A DNA stretch of 64,000 bases from PALSA-607 sp963737705 (GTDB taxonomy: Bacteria > Actinomycetota > Actinomycetes > Acidothermales > Acidothermaceae). A program made the translations under genes and the position numbers. This document shows, in pieces, positions 56,029 to 64,000 of this stretch. Numbering within the stretch: position 1 is the stretch's first letter; each line of letters starts with the position of its first letter. The notes beneath the pieces are model-generated. The model saw nothing but the letters and a program-made list of their open reading frames with translations. It made no database searches and had not been told where the DNA came from. The stretch spans positions 744,001-808,000 of the forward strand of contig CAVTTP010000006.1 of assembly GCA_963737705.1 (NCBI GenBank), in the 5' to 3' direction.

Positions 56029-57246
56029 TCACCTGCCACGACGTGCCCGCCCGTACATGCCGCGCGCCGCCCGCACGTTCGCCGCCGGCGTCGCCAGCAG
56101 TCCTTTCAGGAGTCCGAATCCGTGGAAGCGCGGCGAACGGCGACCCGCCAGTCGACGTCCGACCAGCCGCCCGGGAAGTTCGCGCCGTCGCCGCAGCTGC
56201 GACGGCTGCGTGGCATAAAGCTCGCTAATGGCTACCGGCTCGAGGACCAGCACGCCCGCGGCGCTCGCGGCAAGCAGCAGTTCGTGGCCGCGTTGAGTGC
56301 GTCCCAGCGCAACGGACACACCGTCGTTCTCGTCGAACGTTGGGTAGCCGGCGTCGTCCGTCGCCCAGAAGTCGCCTACCGCGATGTCCGCGTGCATGCC
56401 CGTTCCGTCAGGGCAGATCTTGCAGCGATCCTGCAGCTGCCGGCCGAGATGAGCTCCCCAGGACTCCTGGTAGGAGGCGCGCACGCCGTGACCGCTCGTC
56501 GTGGTTGCAACGAAGTCGCCGGGACAACCGTCGCCGCGGTACCTCAACGAAGTCACCTCCCGCAAGTCGGCACCCAGCGCCTCCACCAACTCCGAGGTGG
56601 CATGCTGCGACGGCACCCCGGCGCAAAAGAACGACATCAGCAAGGGTAGATCACCTTTCGGCCGTAATAGCCGACGAACTGCGTCCGTTTCGCACGGTTT
56701 CCCGACGAATGCGCTGTCGCTACCGAGCGAAGCTGCCAGGCTGGCCACTCCGACGGGAGCGTAGCGGGAGCCCGCCGCGGCGAGGGCTTCGTCTCGTGAG
56801 CGGATTTCTACGGGCACGGTGCGATCCGGCCGGGCCGGATCAGCGCCCGCGGCAACGACACGATCGACGCGTTCGGACTGCGCCAACCACGCTGTCAGCG
56901 CGGTGAGAACCCCCCCGCTGCTGCCGCTCCGGCGAATATCCGGCTCACCGGCCCACGCCCGCCACACGGATATGTAGGGACCGAACAACGGGTCGAACGA
57001 GACGCCAGCTGCTCGACGTGTTGCTCGTACGGTCCGGCCAGGACATATCTGCTTGAAAGCGGCGGCAGCGGACGTCGGCGGCGCACCAGTGGACTCGTCG
57101 GCGACCGGGACCAAGAACCCGTCAGCGTCGAGGTGCATCGACAGGGTGGGTGAGAGCGCCGCGCAGGCGCCGCACCCCGAGCAGTTGCGGTTACGTACGA
57201 CCTCGGCGACGAGGGAATGCAGCTCCTTTTGGGTGGCTGAGTTCAT
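56029..57246 (-). CDS. FrhB-like (coenzyme F420 hydrogenase/dehydrogenase beta family) protein
   Basis: 405 residues from the ATG at 57246, overlapping the flippase stop by 4 bases. N-terminal Fe-S motif NRNCSGCGACAALSP; FrhB-type core GSSGGVLTALTAWLAQSERV, AFVGKPCETDAVRRLLRPKG, LMSFFCAGVPSQHATSELVE, CKICPDGTGMHADIAVGDFW. In polysaccharide loci this family accompanies pyruvyl transferases and flippases, and may carry out a redox step on a sugar or assist pyruvylation. Intact frame, unlike the two genes to its left. Confidence 0.8.
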   Translation of the reverse strand: MNSATQKELHSLVAEVVRNRNCSGCGACAALSPTLSMHLDADGFLVPVADESTGAPPTSAAAAFKQICPGRTVRATRRAAGVSFDPLFGPYISVWRAWAGEPDIRRSGSSGGVLTALTAWLAQSERVDRVVAAGADPARPDRTVPVEIRSRDEALAAAGSRYAPVGVASLAASLGSDSAFVGKPCETDAVRRLLRPKGDLPLLMSFFCAGVPSQHATSELVEALGADLREVTSLRYRGDGCPGDFVATTTSGHGVRASYQESWGAHLGRQLQDRCKICPDGTGMHADIAVGDFWATDDAGYPTFDENDGVSVALGRTQRGHELLLAASAAGVLVLEPVAISELYATQPSQLRRRRELPGRLVGRRLAGRRSPRFHGFGLLKGLLATPAANVRAARGMYGRARRGR

Positions 57247-58895
57247 CGGCGTCCGTGCACCGCCGACCGGGTGACAGCCAGCACGTCGGCGAGGTCTTGG
57301 CGAATGCGCGGCACGATCGCGAGCGGGCCGTACACCAGGACTCCTGCCGCGCCGCTGCAGAGGAGCTGGACGATATCGGGGAAGTTGCGCAAAGCCTCGA
57401 CTACCGCAAAGGTGGCTGCCGCTGAGATGCCGCTGCACAGCAGGATCCGGCCGGCGCCGCCATACAAGGCGCGCGTGGGTAGACGGGTCAGCCGAGACAG
57501 CCACCAGATCGAGATGGGCCAGGAGAGGGCAGGCGCCAGCGCGAAGCCGGCGGCTACGCCGACGATGCCCCAGGCGCTGCCGACGAGCACACAAATGATC
57601 TTTATCGCCAGGCTGACCATGCTGTACCAGACCAGGCTGCCGGTAAGTGCGCGCGAGAGGTAAACCCAGTTTCCTATGTAGGAGATGGTCTGGAACACGC
57701 CCGCGAGCGCTAGGAGGCCGAACACGGGCGCCACGGAAGACCACTGGTCTCCGAGAAACACCTGAACCACGGGCCGTGCTGCCCCGGCTGCGATCGCCAC
57801 AGACGCCACGAGCGTGTAGCCGAGCGCGAGTTGACCCTGGACCAAGAATGCGTCAGTGCGCGCCTCGTCATCTCGAACCTTTGCGAGCACCGGCAAAGCC
57901 ACCGAAGTGGTGGGAGTTCGTAGCTGGCTCAATGGCCTCATAAGAAGCTGGAAGCCGCGGTTGTAGTAGCCCAGCTGTGTCGCGTTGAACCTGATGCCGA
58001 TCGTCACCGTGTCGACGTTGTTGTTGAGATAGCCGATCATCTGGCTACCGACGAGTCCGAAGCCGAACTTCACGAATGCTCTGACGTCGACACCGCGCTT
58101 CGGCGGGCGGGGAATCCATCGCGTGAGTGCGACGAACCAGACGAGGGTCAAAATGGCCGCCGCGAGCTGTTGGGCGACGAGAGCCCAGTAGCCAGCGCCC
58201 GCAGCCGCGAACACAACCGCGATCACCGTGCCGAACGCCTGGCTGCCGATGTTAACTGTGACGAGTGCTGCGAACCGGAGATGTCTGTTGAGATCCGCTT
58301 CGTGCTGAGCAGCCATGCCGTTCAGCAAGAAGGTGAACGAGAGCGCTCTTGTGATCGGCGTAAGTGCGTCCTGGTGAAAGACCACGGCAACCAGCGGTGC
58401 GGCAAGCACGCAGAGCACGGTGAGGAACGCGCCGATGCCGGTGTTGAGCCAAAACAGCTTGTCTCGCTGGTCGTCCGTCACGACCTTTGCCTGGATCGCG
58501 GCCGTAGACAGACCGAAGTCACGGAAAATCTCTCCGACGCCGACAATGACCAAGACGATCGCAACCAGGCCGTAGTCAGACGGACTGAGCAATCGTGCCA
58601 GGATCGAGACCGAGGCGACCTGGATGACAATCCTTACGACCTGCCCTGCCATCACGGTTACGCCACCACGAGCCGCACGAGCTCCGAGCGATGGACTCTT
58701 GCGTCGTTTGCCGGTGCCGCTTCTTCGGTGCGAATGCGGTGTCGCGGTCGACGGGGGGCCAGCCGTGGCAAGGTTGGCAATCAGGTCTTCGCCCAGGTCG
58801 TCATTCGCGGCGCGCAGCAGTGCGGCCTCCGGAGCGGTGTCTGCGTCCAGGCCCTCCAGCCAATCGCCGTCGAAGCGAGGCGGGTGCGCGATCAC
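57243..58895 (-). CDS. Wzx-type oligosaccharide flippase
   Basis: About 550 residues from the GTG at 58895 (VIAHPPRFDGDWLEGLDADT), with GAGGG ten bases before it; a TTG at 58925 is another option. A cytoplasmic N-terminal extension of about 70 residues (Asp/Ala-rich then Lys/Arg-rich) precedes 12-14 membrane helices of the polysaccharide_synt family: GGVTVMAGQVVRIVIQVASV SILARLLSPSDYGLVAIVLV, STAAIQAKVVTDDQRDKLFW LN, DVRAFVKFGFGLVGSQMIGY LNNNVDTVTIG, GYYNRGFQLLMRPLSQL. Moves lipid-linked repeat units across the membrane. Confidence 0.88.
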   Translation of the reverse strand: MIAHPPRFDGDWLEGLDADTAPEAALLRAANDDLGEDLIANLATAGPPSTATPHSHRRSGTGKRRKSPSLGARAARGGVTVMAGQVVRIVIQVASVSILARLLSPSDYGLVAIVLVIVGVGEIFRDFGLSTAAIQAKVVTDDQRDKLFWLNTGIGAFLTVLCVLAAPLVAVVFHQDALTPITRALSFTFLLNGMAAQHEADLNRHLRFAALVTVNIGSQAFGTVIAVVFAAAGAGYWALVAQQLAAAILTLVWFVALTRWIPRPPKRGVDVRAFVKFGFGLVGSQMIGYLNNNVDTVTIGIRFNATQLGYYNRGFQLLMRPLSQLRTPTTSVALPVLAKVRDDEARTDAFLVQGQLALGYTLVASVAIAAGAARPVVQVFLGDQWSSVAPVFGLLALAGVFQTISYIGNWVYLSRALTGSLVWYSMVSLAIKIICVLVGSAWGIVGVAAGFALAPALSWPISIWWLSRLTRLPTRALYGGAGRILLCSGISAAATFAVVEALRNFPDIVQLLCSGAAGVLVYGPLAIVPRIRQDLADVLAVTRSAVHGRR

Positions 58896-58908
58896 GCTGG
58901 GCTGGCCC

Positions 58909-59988
58909 TCAAAATGCTCGGACAAGGACCTGCCTCGCAAACTCGATGCGCTCGTCGGCCCGCTCGCGCAGTAGCGAGACGTCGTGGTCCAGCGTCGCAT
59001 CGTCCGCGGCTGCTCGCACCGCGGCGACATGATCGATGGGATCTCGCAGGTCGACGGTTCGATTCCAGCCCAGGTCAGAAAGGAGCGGAGCGAACTTGCG
59101 GGAGTACGCCAAGGCGATCGCAGGGCGACCCACGGAAAGTGCATTCAGGCAGGCATGCATACGTGATCCGACGACCAGCCGAGCGGAGGCGAGTATCGAT
59201 CGGACGTCGTCGAGGCCGGACGGGATGACGACCTCGCACGCCGGCCCGAGATCCGCTGCAAGCTCGCGAACTGCGGTGACGTCATTGTCGACCAACACCG
59301 AATCGAGCACGTGGGCCAGCAGGCTGACCCGGCGCCCGGCGGCCATAAGCTGCGAGCAGAGCTCGGTGACGGTTCGTCGGTAGTGCAGATAATCGACGTG
59401 CGGGCTCGGCGACCAGAGAAGCCCCGACGGGTTGATGACGACGTCACGGGTGGTCTCGTCGGGCACGACGGGTGGGAGTGCGAAGACGACGTCGGTTGCC
59501 TGCGCTGGTTCGCGGCCACTCAGCTGCCGAGCCACACTCGTACTTACGCTGTCACGCGTGAACACCAGTTTGGCCTGACGTAACGTGCGGCGGGCAAGCA
59601 CTCGACCTGCGCGCGTATCGAATGGACCGATGGTTTGAGGGCTGAGGACGACGGGGACCTTCGCCCGTTTCGCGATTTCGATCATCAGACCCATGGTGGC
59701 GAGCCGCCTCAGACCGTAGATGTCGCTGAAGCTGTCACCACCCCGCGTGTCGACGACAAGGTCGAATCCACGAACCCAGCTGACGAGTTCATCATTGCGC
59801 GAAGCAACGCGCCAAGCCTGGCGCCTCCAGTCGCCGACGCGTACCGGCGCGTCGCCCTTCCCGAAACCCTGGTTCGCGGTGGTCGCGCCGGCAAAGGCTT
59901 GGCCGAGCAGGCTCTCGCACCCACGCGCGAGCGCCTGAACTCCCAAGTTCGTCGAGGCTGGTTCAGCCCACAGGATCAGCGCGCGCAT
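58909..59988 (-). CDS. Polysaccharide pyruvyl transferase
   Basis: 359 residues from the ATG at 59988 (MRALILWAEPASTNLGVQAL). GT-B-like CsaB/WcaK family: opening NLGVQALARG in place of the usual GNxGDE motif, FDLVVDTRGGDSFSDIYG, VVLSPQTIGPFDTRAGRVLA, KLVFTRDSVST, and C-terminal RLVVGSRMHACLNALSVGRP AIALAYSRK, the hallmark H-containing motif. Transfers pyruvate from PEP as a ketal onto a sugar, giving an acidic exopolysaccharide. Lies 10 bases downstream of the GT2 gene. Confidence 0.88.
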   Translation of the reverse strand: MRALILWAEPASTNLGVQALARGCESLLGQAFAGATTANQGFGKGDAPVRVGDWRRQAWRVASRNDELVSWVRGFDLVVDTRGGDSFSDIYGLRRLATMGLMIEIAKRAKVPVVLSPQTIGPFDTRAGRVLARRTLRQAKLVFTRDSVSTSVARQLSGREPAQATDVVFALPPVVPDETTRDVVINPSGLLWSPSPHVDYLHYRRTVTELCSQLMAAGRRVSLLAHVLDSVLVDNDVTAVRELAADLGPACEVVIPSGLDDVRSILASARLVVGSRMHACLNALSVGRPAIALAYSRKFAPLLSDLGWNRTVDLRDPIDHVAAVRAAADDATLDHDVSLLRERADERIEFARQVLVRAF

Positions 59989-59998
59989 CGCATGCGGT

Positions 59999-60946
59999 TC
60001 ATTTCTCTTTCCCTCTTCGACCAGCGTGCGTGGCCATCCACCAGAATCCGGCCACGGATCCGCCGATCGCGGGTAGCAACGCGGCTCGGTACCTCGCCGC
60101 ACGCCCAGAGTAGGTACCCCGGCTCACCACCGACCGGATGTCGCTTGGCGTGCGCGCGAGCCACCGCAGCCTCTTAGGAGCCGCAACTCGCTTAGTCGCG
60201 AAGATCAAGCGATTACGGGTGTTGAAGTAGTAGTAGGCGGAGGACTTGCCCGCCGCCCGCTGCTGGGTCCCGCCCACGTCGTGGACGACGACCACGTCCC
60301 TGAGCAGTCGCACCGCGGCACCCGCCTCCTGTGCACGGACGCTGAAGTCGACATCCTCCCAATACATGAAGTAATCGGGGTCCATGCCGCCGACGGCATC
60401 CCAGAGCCGACGATGAATCGCGAGACAGGCGCCGCTTACCCACAGCGGGCCTTCGCCGTCGTCCGTCAGCGTGACGCAGGTCCGGCGCATATCGACGCGA
60501 CCCAGGCGCCCCCACGGTCGACCCGTCCGATCGACGACCATGGGAGCGACGAGAGTCTGCGGGTCGTCGGCGACGGCTGTTACGAGCACGTCGATGTCGG
60601 TGCGAGCGATTTCGAGGTCCGGATTCACGAGCACGATGACGTCCGCGCCGCGCTCCCAGGCAGCGCGCGCGCCAAGATTGACACCGGCACCAAAGCCCAG
60701 GTTCGCCTCGTTCGCAACGAGGTGCCAGCCTGCCTCGCGCGCGAGCTCAGTGATGGCGACGCGATCCTCGTCGGTCCGATAGTTGTCGACGACGACGATG
60801 TCTGGCCCGTCGTAGCCGGGCGCCGCGAATGCCCACGAGAGGTAGCGACGAAGCAATTCGTGCGAGCCGTAGTTGACGGCAACGACGGCCACCCGCACGT
60901 CATGGCCGCTGCTGTCATGGCTGGGATCACCAGGCTGCATGCTCAT
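59999..60946 (-). CDS. GT2-family glycosyltransferase
   Basis: 315 residues from the ATG at 60946 (MSMQPGDPSHDSSGHDVRVA). GT-A fold: VAVVAVNYGSHELLRRYLSW, DIVVVDNYRTDED, LGFGAGVNLGARAAWERGAD VIVLVNPDLEI (metal-binding NPD), GPLWVSGACLAIHRRLWDAV GGMDPDYFMYWEDVDFSVRA (catalytic ED region), ending with a basic helix. This is the rhamnosyl/GlcNAc-transferase-like branch (WcaA/RfbF-like). Cytosolic face of the membrane. First glycosyltransferase of the minus-strand exopolysaccharide operon. Confidence 0.88.
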   Translation of the reverse strand: MSMQPGDPSHDSSGHDVRVAVVAVNYGSHELLRRYLSWAFAAPGYDGPDIVVVDNYRTDEDRVAITELAREAGWHLVANEANLGFGAGVNLGARAAWERGADVIVLVNPDLEIARTDIDVLVTAVADDPQTLVAPMVVDRTGRPWGRLGRVDMRRTCVTLTDDGEGPLWVSGACLAIHRRLWDAVGGMDPDYFMYWEDVDFSVRAQEAGAAVRLLRDVVVVHDVGGTQQRAAGKSSAYYYFNTRNRLIFATKRVAAPKRLRWLARTPSDIRSVVSRGTYSGRAARYRAALLPAIGGSVAGFWWMATHAGRRGKEK

Positions 60947-61060
60947 CGTCAAGCGCCGTCTCCCACATTCAGTCGCGCGGTTGGCGGCCAGCAGCACGGT
61001 GTACGCACGGATGAGGCGGCGTGAACCACGATGTTCACGGTCATGTCAGTAGCTAAGCGC

Positions 61061-61100
61061 AGGTCGCCCGGTTTCCCATCGGCGGTTCGCCGGGCGACCT
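61061..61100 (-). terminator. Terminator after PKD protein gene
   Basis: AGGTCGCCCGG (61061-61071) pairs perfectly with CCGGGCGACCT (61090-61100); the hairpin begins 10 bases after the PKD gene stop on the minus strand and lies ahead of the GT2 gene, separating the two transcripts. Confidence 0.8.
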
Positions 61101-61110
61101 TGCGCGTTCG

Positions 61111-64000
61111 TCACGGTTTGACAGCCTGCAGGTTGTCGAAGGTGAGCGTGACAGGCCCATTGGTGACTGTCTTGGCCACGTAGAGCGACAATCCGATCCG
61201 ACCCGGAACCTGCAGCTCCGCCTGGCTATCGGTGCTGGTGAGCAGCCACGTCGTCGGGGCGGTGGTGCCGTCCGGCCACACCATGGTCCTGAGCGTGCTG
61301 CTCGAGCCGCTGGTCGTGACCTGGAACCTGACGTCGAGGTAGCTACCAGGCGTGTAGGTGTAGCCCGCCAGGTTCTTCGTCGAAAGGATCGTCTCGGTGG
61401 TTCCGACGTACTTGCCGAGGTACACCGTTACCGTGCCGGTCGCACTGACCGTGACCTTCGCGCGGTAGTCGCCTGCTGCCGTGCTGCGCAGCAGGACGTT
61501 GTAGGTCGCGGTGCCGGCGGCCGGCAGCCGGTCCAGAGCGACCTGGATCGTCGCATCGACGTCCTGAGCATTGACCGAACCCAGGTACAGGTTGCGTGTC
61601 GACCCCGCGGGGATTGATGCCACGCCGACGCCGTTGCCAACGGAGGTGCCTGCGACGACTGTCCAGGCGCCGCCGACGTCAGCCGTGCCCCAGTTGCTGG
61701 CAACGGTTCGCGTGAACGTGTCGGTGGCGATCGCCGTTTGCTCCGAGACGCTCTTGCTAGTCGACGCGGTACCGCCGAGGCTGTCGGTCACGGTAAGCGT
61801 CACCGTGTACGTGCCGCCGATCGCGTAGGTGTGCGTCGCCGTGACGCCGGAACCAGCTGCGGTTCCGTCACCCCAGTTCCAGGCGTAGCTCATCGTCGCG
61901 CCGTCACTGGCGGTTGACGCGGACGCGTTGACAGCCAACGACAGGTTGGCGCCTGGCGTAGCCGTGAACGCTGCGACCGGAGCTGCGTGGGACAGGTTCA
62001 CCACCGTGGACTTGGTGCCCACGCCGCCGAGGCTGTCGGTCACGGTCAAGGTCACCGTGTAGCTGCCGGGGCCTGCATAGGTGTGCGTCGCCGTGACGCC
62101 GGAACCAGCTGCGGTTCCGTCACCCCAGTTCCAGGCGTAGCTCATCGTCGCGCCGTCACTGGCGGTTGACGCGGACGCGTCGACACCCAACGAGAAGTTG
62201 GCGCCCGGTGTCGGAGTGAACGCTGCGACCGGAGCCGCGTGGGACAGGTTCACCACCGTGGACTTGGTGCCCACGCCGCCGAGGCTGTCGGTCACGGTCA
62301 AGGTCACCGTGTAGCTGCCGGGGCCTGCATAGGTGTGCGTCGCCGTGACGCCGGAACCAGCTGCGGTTCCGTCACCCCAGTTCCAGGCGTAGCTCATCGT
62401 CGCGCCATCACTGGCGGTTGACGCGGACGCGTCGACACCCAACGAGAAGTTGGCGCCCGGTGTCGGAGTGAACGCCGCCACCGGAGCCGCGTGCGTCAGG
62501 TTCACCAGTGCAGAAGTAGTGCTCACGCCGCCGAGGCTGTCGGTCACGGTCAAGGTCACCGTGTAGCTGCCGGGGCCTGCATAGGTGTGCGTCGCCGTGA
62601 CGCCGGAACCAGCTGCGGTTCCGTCACCCCAGTTCCAGGCGTAGCTCATCGTCGCGCCATCACTGGCGGTTGACGCGGATGCGTCGACACCCAACGAGAA
62701 GTTGGCGCCCGGTGTCGGAGTGAACGCCGCGACCGGAGCCGCGTGAGTTGCATTCACCGACGTCGAGGCCGCGGTGCTGACCGCACCGAGACTGTCAGTC
62801 ACCGTCAACGTCACCGTGTAGGGACCCGGTGCCGCATAGGTGTGCGACGGGGTCGCGCTGCTCGACGTTCCGCCGTCGCCGAACGTCCAGGCATACGTCT
62901 GGATGGTCGCACCGTCGGTAGCAGTCGATCCGGTGCCGTCGAAGGACGGACTCATCCCGTTTGGCGTCACCTGGATGTTCGCCGTCGGCGCCAGGTGCTG
63001 AGTGACTGTCACCGTCTTGGTCGTGCTGCCGGTGTGGTTGGTGCTGTCGGTCACCGTGAGCTTCACCTGGTAGTCGTTAGGCGTTGCATAGGTGTGCGTC
63101 GGGTTCGGGTCAGTCGAGCTAGTCCCGTCGCCGAAGTCCCAGCTGTAGCCAGTGATCGTTGCGCCGTTGAAGGCCTGCGAACCGCTGCTGTTGAAGGTCA
63201 CGTTGAGCTGGTTCGTCGTGGCGCTGAACGATGCTGTTGGCGGCGTGACGCCCGAGCCCAACTGGTACTCGGTCGAGACGTCAGACGCACTTAGCTCGTG
63301 GTCGAAAACAGCCGCCTCGTCGATCGTGCCGGCGAAGTACGGGCTGCTGGAACCCCAGGTCTGGTCACCACCCACACGCCAGTAGCCGGAGTAGGCCTGG
63401 GCTTGCGTCTGGGGGTTGGTGCCGACCAAGGAGCCGTCGACGTAAAGGCTCATGCCATCGGGGCCTTGCGTCGCCACGACCTGGTGCCACGAGCCGTCGT
63501 TGTATGAGTTTGGTGACGTAATCGTGTTCGTCTGGCCGGTCCAGGTGCCGAAGACCAGCTGGCCGTTATCTTGCATGTAGATGTGGCGGTCATAGCTACT
63601 CGACAACCCGCTCGCGGCGTTGCCGAAGCCCATGATCTTGCCACCAGACGTCGTGGTCGTCTTGAACCACGCGTCCTCGGTATACACGGTTGGGTTGGTT
63701 ATCGACTGCGTACTGACGATGACGCCGGAAGACCCGTCGAACTGCGCCGCCGTGCCGGGAGCCTTGATACCCGGCTGCCCGAACGTGATACCACCTTGCG
63801 CGCTGCCCGTGACTCCATACGGGCTGCTGTCGGCGACGGTCGAGGAACCGACCGCGTCGTCGAGTCGCCAGTACAGCTCCGGGTTTGAGTTGTAGACGGC
63901 AGCACCGTAGCTGTCTGCGGGCGCGGTCGGGACCGTGATCGTTCCACCGGCGTTCTGGTAGTGCGTGTCGATCTGCACGAGCGAGAGTGCGCTCGGGTAG
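61111..64000 (-). CDS. LamG/PKD-repeat surface protein, 5' end outside window
   Basis: At least 962 residues; the frame stays open to base 64000 (YPSALSLVQIDTHYQNAGG), so the GTG at 63978 is probably internal. Order: LamG/concanavalin-like domain (YNSNPELYWRLDD, VYTEDAWFKTT, GTIDEAAVFDHELSASDV), two diverged PKD domains (SWDFGDGTSS, AWTFGDGGTS), four near-identical 84-residue PKD units (each SYAWNWGDGTAAGSGVTATH TYA), then a C-terminal beta-sandwich (DTFTRTVASNWGTADVGGAW, TLTFDNLQAVKP). Extracellular adhesin or carbohydrate-associated protein. No LPXTG or anchor at the C-terminus, so retention is unclear. Next to the exopolysaccharide operon but ended by its own terminator. Confidence 0.9.
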   Translation of the reverse strand, partial: YPSALSLVQIDTHYQNAGGTITVPTAPADSYGAAVYNSNPELYWRLDDAVGSSTVADSSPYGVTGSAQGGITFGQPGIKAPGTAAQFDGSSGVIVSTQSITNPTVYTEDAWFKTTTTSGGKIMGFGNAASGLSSSYDRHIYMQDNGQLVFGTWTGQTNTITSPNSYNDGSWHQVVATQGPDGMSLYVDGSLVGTNPQTQAQAYSGYWRVGGDQTWGSSSPYFAGTIDEAAVFDHELSASDVSTEYQLGSGVTPPTASFSATTNQLNVTFNSSGSQAFNGATITGYSWDFGDGTSSTDPNPTHTYATPNDYQVKLTVTDSTNHTGSTTKTVTVTQHLAPTANIQVTPNGMSPSFDGTGSTATDGATIQTYAWTFGDGGTSSSATPSHTYAAPGPYTVTLTVTDSLGAVSTAASTSVNATHAAPVAAFTPTPGANFSLGVDASASTASDGATMSYAWNWGDGTAAGSGVTATHTYAGPGSYTVTLTVTDSLGGVSTTSALVNLTHAAPVAAFTPTPGANFSLGVDASASTASDGATMSYAWNWGDGTAAGSGVTATHTYAGPGSYTVTLTVTDSLGGVGTKSTVVNLSHAAPVAAFTPTPGANFSLGVDASASTASDGATMSYAWNWGDGTAAGSGVTATHTYAGPGSYTVTLTVTDSLGGVGTKSTVVNLSHAAPVAAFTATPGANLSLAVNASASTASDGATMSYAWNWGDGTAAGSGVTATHTYAIGGTYTVTLTVTDSLGGTASTSKSVSEQTAIATDTFTRTVASNWGTADVGGAWTVVAGTSVGNGVGVASIPAGSTRNLYLGSVNAQDVDATIQVALDRLPAAGTATYNVLLRSTAAGDYRAKVTVSATGTVTVYLGKYVGTTETILSTKNLAGYTYTPGSYLDVRFQVTTSGSSSTLRTMVWPDGTTAPTTWLLTSTDSQAELQVPGRIGLSLYVAKTVTNGPVTLTFDNLQAVKP
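61738..62745 (-). repeat. Four near-identical 252-bp coding repeats
   Basis: Units at about 62494-62745, 62242-62493, 61990-62241 and 61738-61989, each one PKD domain starting HAAPVAAFT. Units 2 and 3 are almost identical at DNA level; unit 4 differs in about ten residues (ATPGANLSLAVNASAS, HTYAIGGTYTV). High DNA identity, including silent positions, points to recent unequal recombination or gene conversion. It also makes the region prone to assembly collapse. Confidence 0.9.

Noticed and set aside
58170..59228. 352-codon plus-strand open frame
   Set aside because: Antisense to the flippase and pyruvyl transferase; Arg-rich translation without domain features.
1..64000. tRNA, rRNA, transposase or prophage genes
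   Set aside because: Looked for typical tRNA arms, transposase motifs and phage genes on both strands; none could be supported.

Overview
The window is GC-rich DNA (well above 60% by eye) from a heterotrophic, probably soil- or plant-associated actinobacterium. Evidence for this is the actinobacterial neighbourhood serC / type-2 citrate synthase / pdxH, frequent GTG starts, SigE-family sigma factors paired with single-pass membrane partners, an MSMEG-type UdgX, twin CrcB channels and an RsbW-like ATPase. I cannot place it below phylum; the Frankiales/Jatrophihabitans neighbourhood is only a guess. No rRNA, tRNA, CRISPR array, transposase or phage gene was seen. Both edges cut a gene: homogentisate dioxygenase on the left and a PKD surface protein on the right.

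Layout. 0-6.3 kb: tyrosine/homogentisate catabolism (homogentisate dioxygenase, fumarylacetoacetase, an aldo/keto reductase) around a LuxR-type regulator and a secreted protein. 6.3-8.2 kb: a sigma/anti-sigma-like pair whose sigma gene carries a frameshift. 8.3-18.4 kb: a membrane-anchored propeller-like protein, MFS exporter, serC, a DUF559 gene bracketed by two copies of a 64-bp palindromic repeat, citrate synthase, pdxH, the covalent uracil-DNA glycosylase UdgX, a histidine phosphatase and an O-antigen-ligase-like protein. 18.4-25.4 kb: a YbjQ-type three-gene cluster, small membrane proteins, an anti-sigma ATPase, and a menaquinone-type neighbourhood (UbiE-like methyltransferase, UbiA-like membrane protein, and a polyprenyl-synthetase-like protein that has lost its Asp-rich motifs). 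25.8-27.8 kb: a GGDEF-EAL protein.

27.8-42.9 kb is a sugar-catabolism island. Amidohydrolase, SDR, FAH-type hydrolase, aldo/keto reductase and a FadR-type regulator fit non-phosphorylative L-fucose (or L-rhamnose) breakdown to pyruvate plus L-lactate. The divergent lutABC-like operon would oxidise that lactate. An RbsA/AraG-type sugar ABC transporter, a secreted GH54 arabinofuranosidase with a ricin-B domain, and L-arabinose isomerase share a LacI-type operator (TGTTANCG...-like), which suggests one arabinose regulon.

42.9-44.7 kb is a fluoride-resistance locus: a fluoride riboswitch, an antisense-oriented DUF190 gene, crcB, DUF190, crcB. 44.7-52 kb: MarR regulator with divergent MFS exporter, amylosucrase, small enzymes, and a second, intact sigma/anti-sigma-like pair. 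52.4-64 kb: an exopolysaccharide locus (fucosyltransferase-like enzyme, Wzz/BY-kinase, Wzy, FrhB-like protein, Wzx, pyruvyl transferase, GT2) followed by a LamG/PKD surface protein with near-identical 252-bp repeats. The Wzz/kinase and Wzy genes contain five apparent single-base frameshifts in 2.7 kb. This is either recent decay or local sequence error and should be settled before those genes are interpreted.
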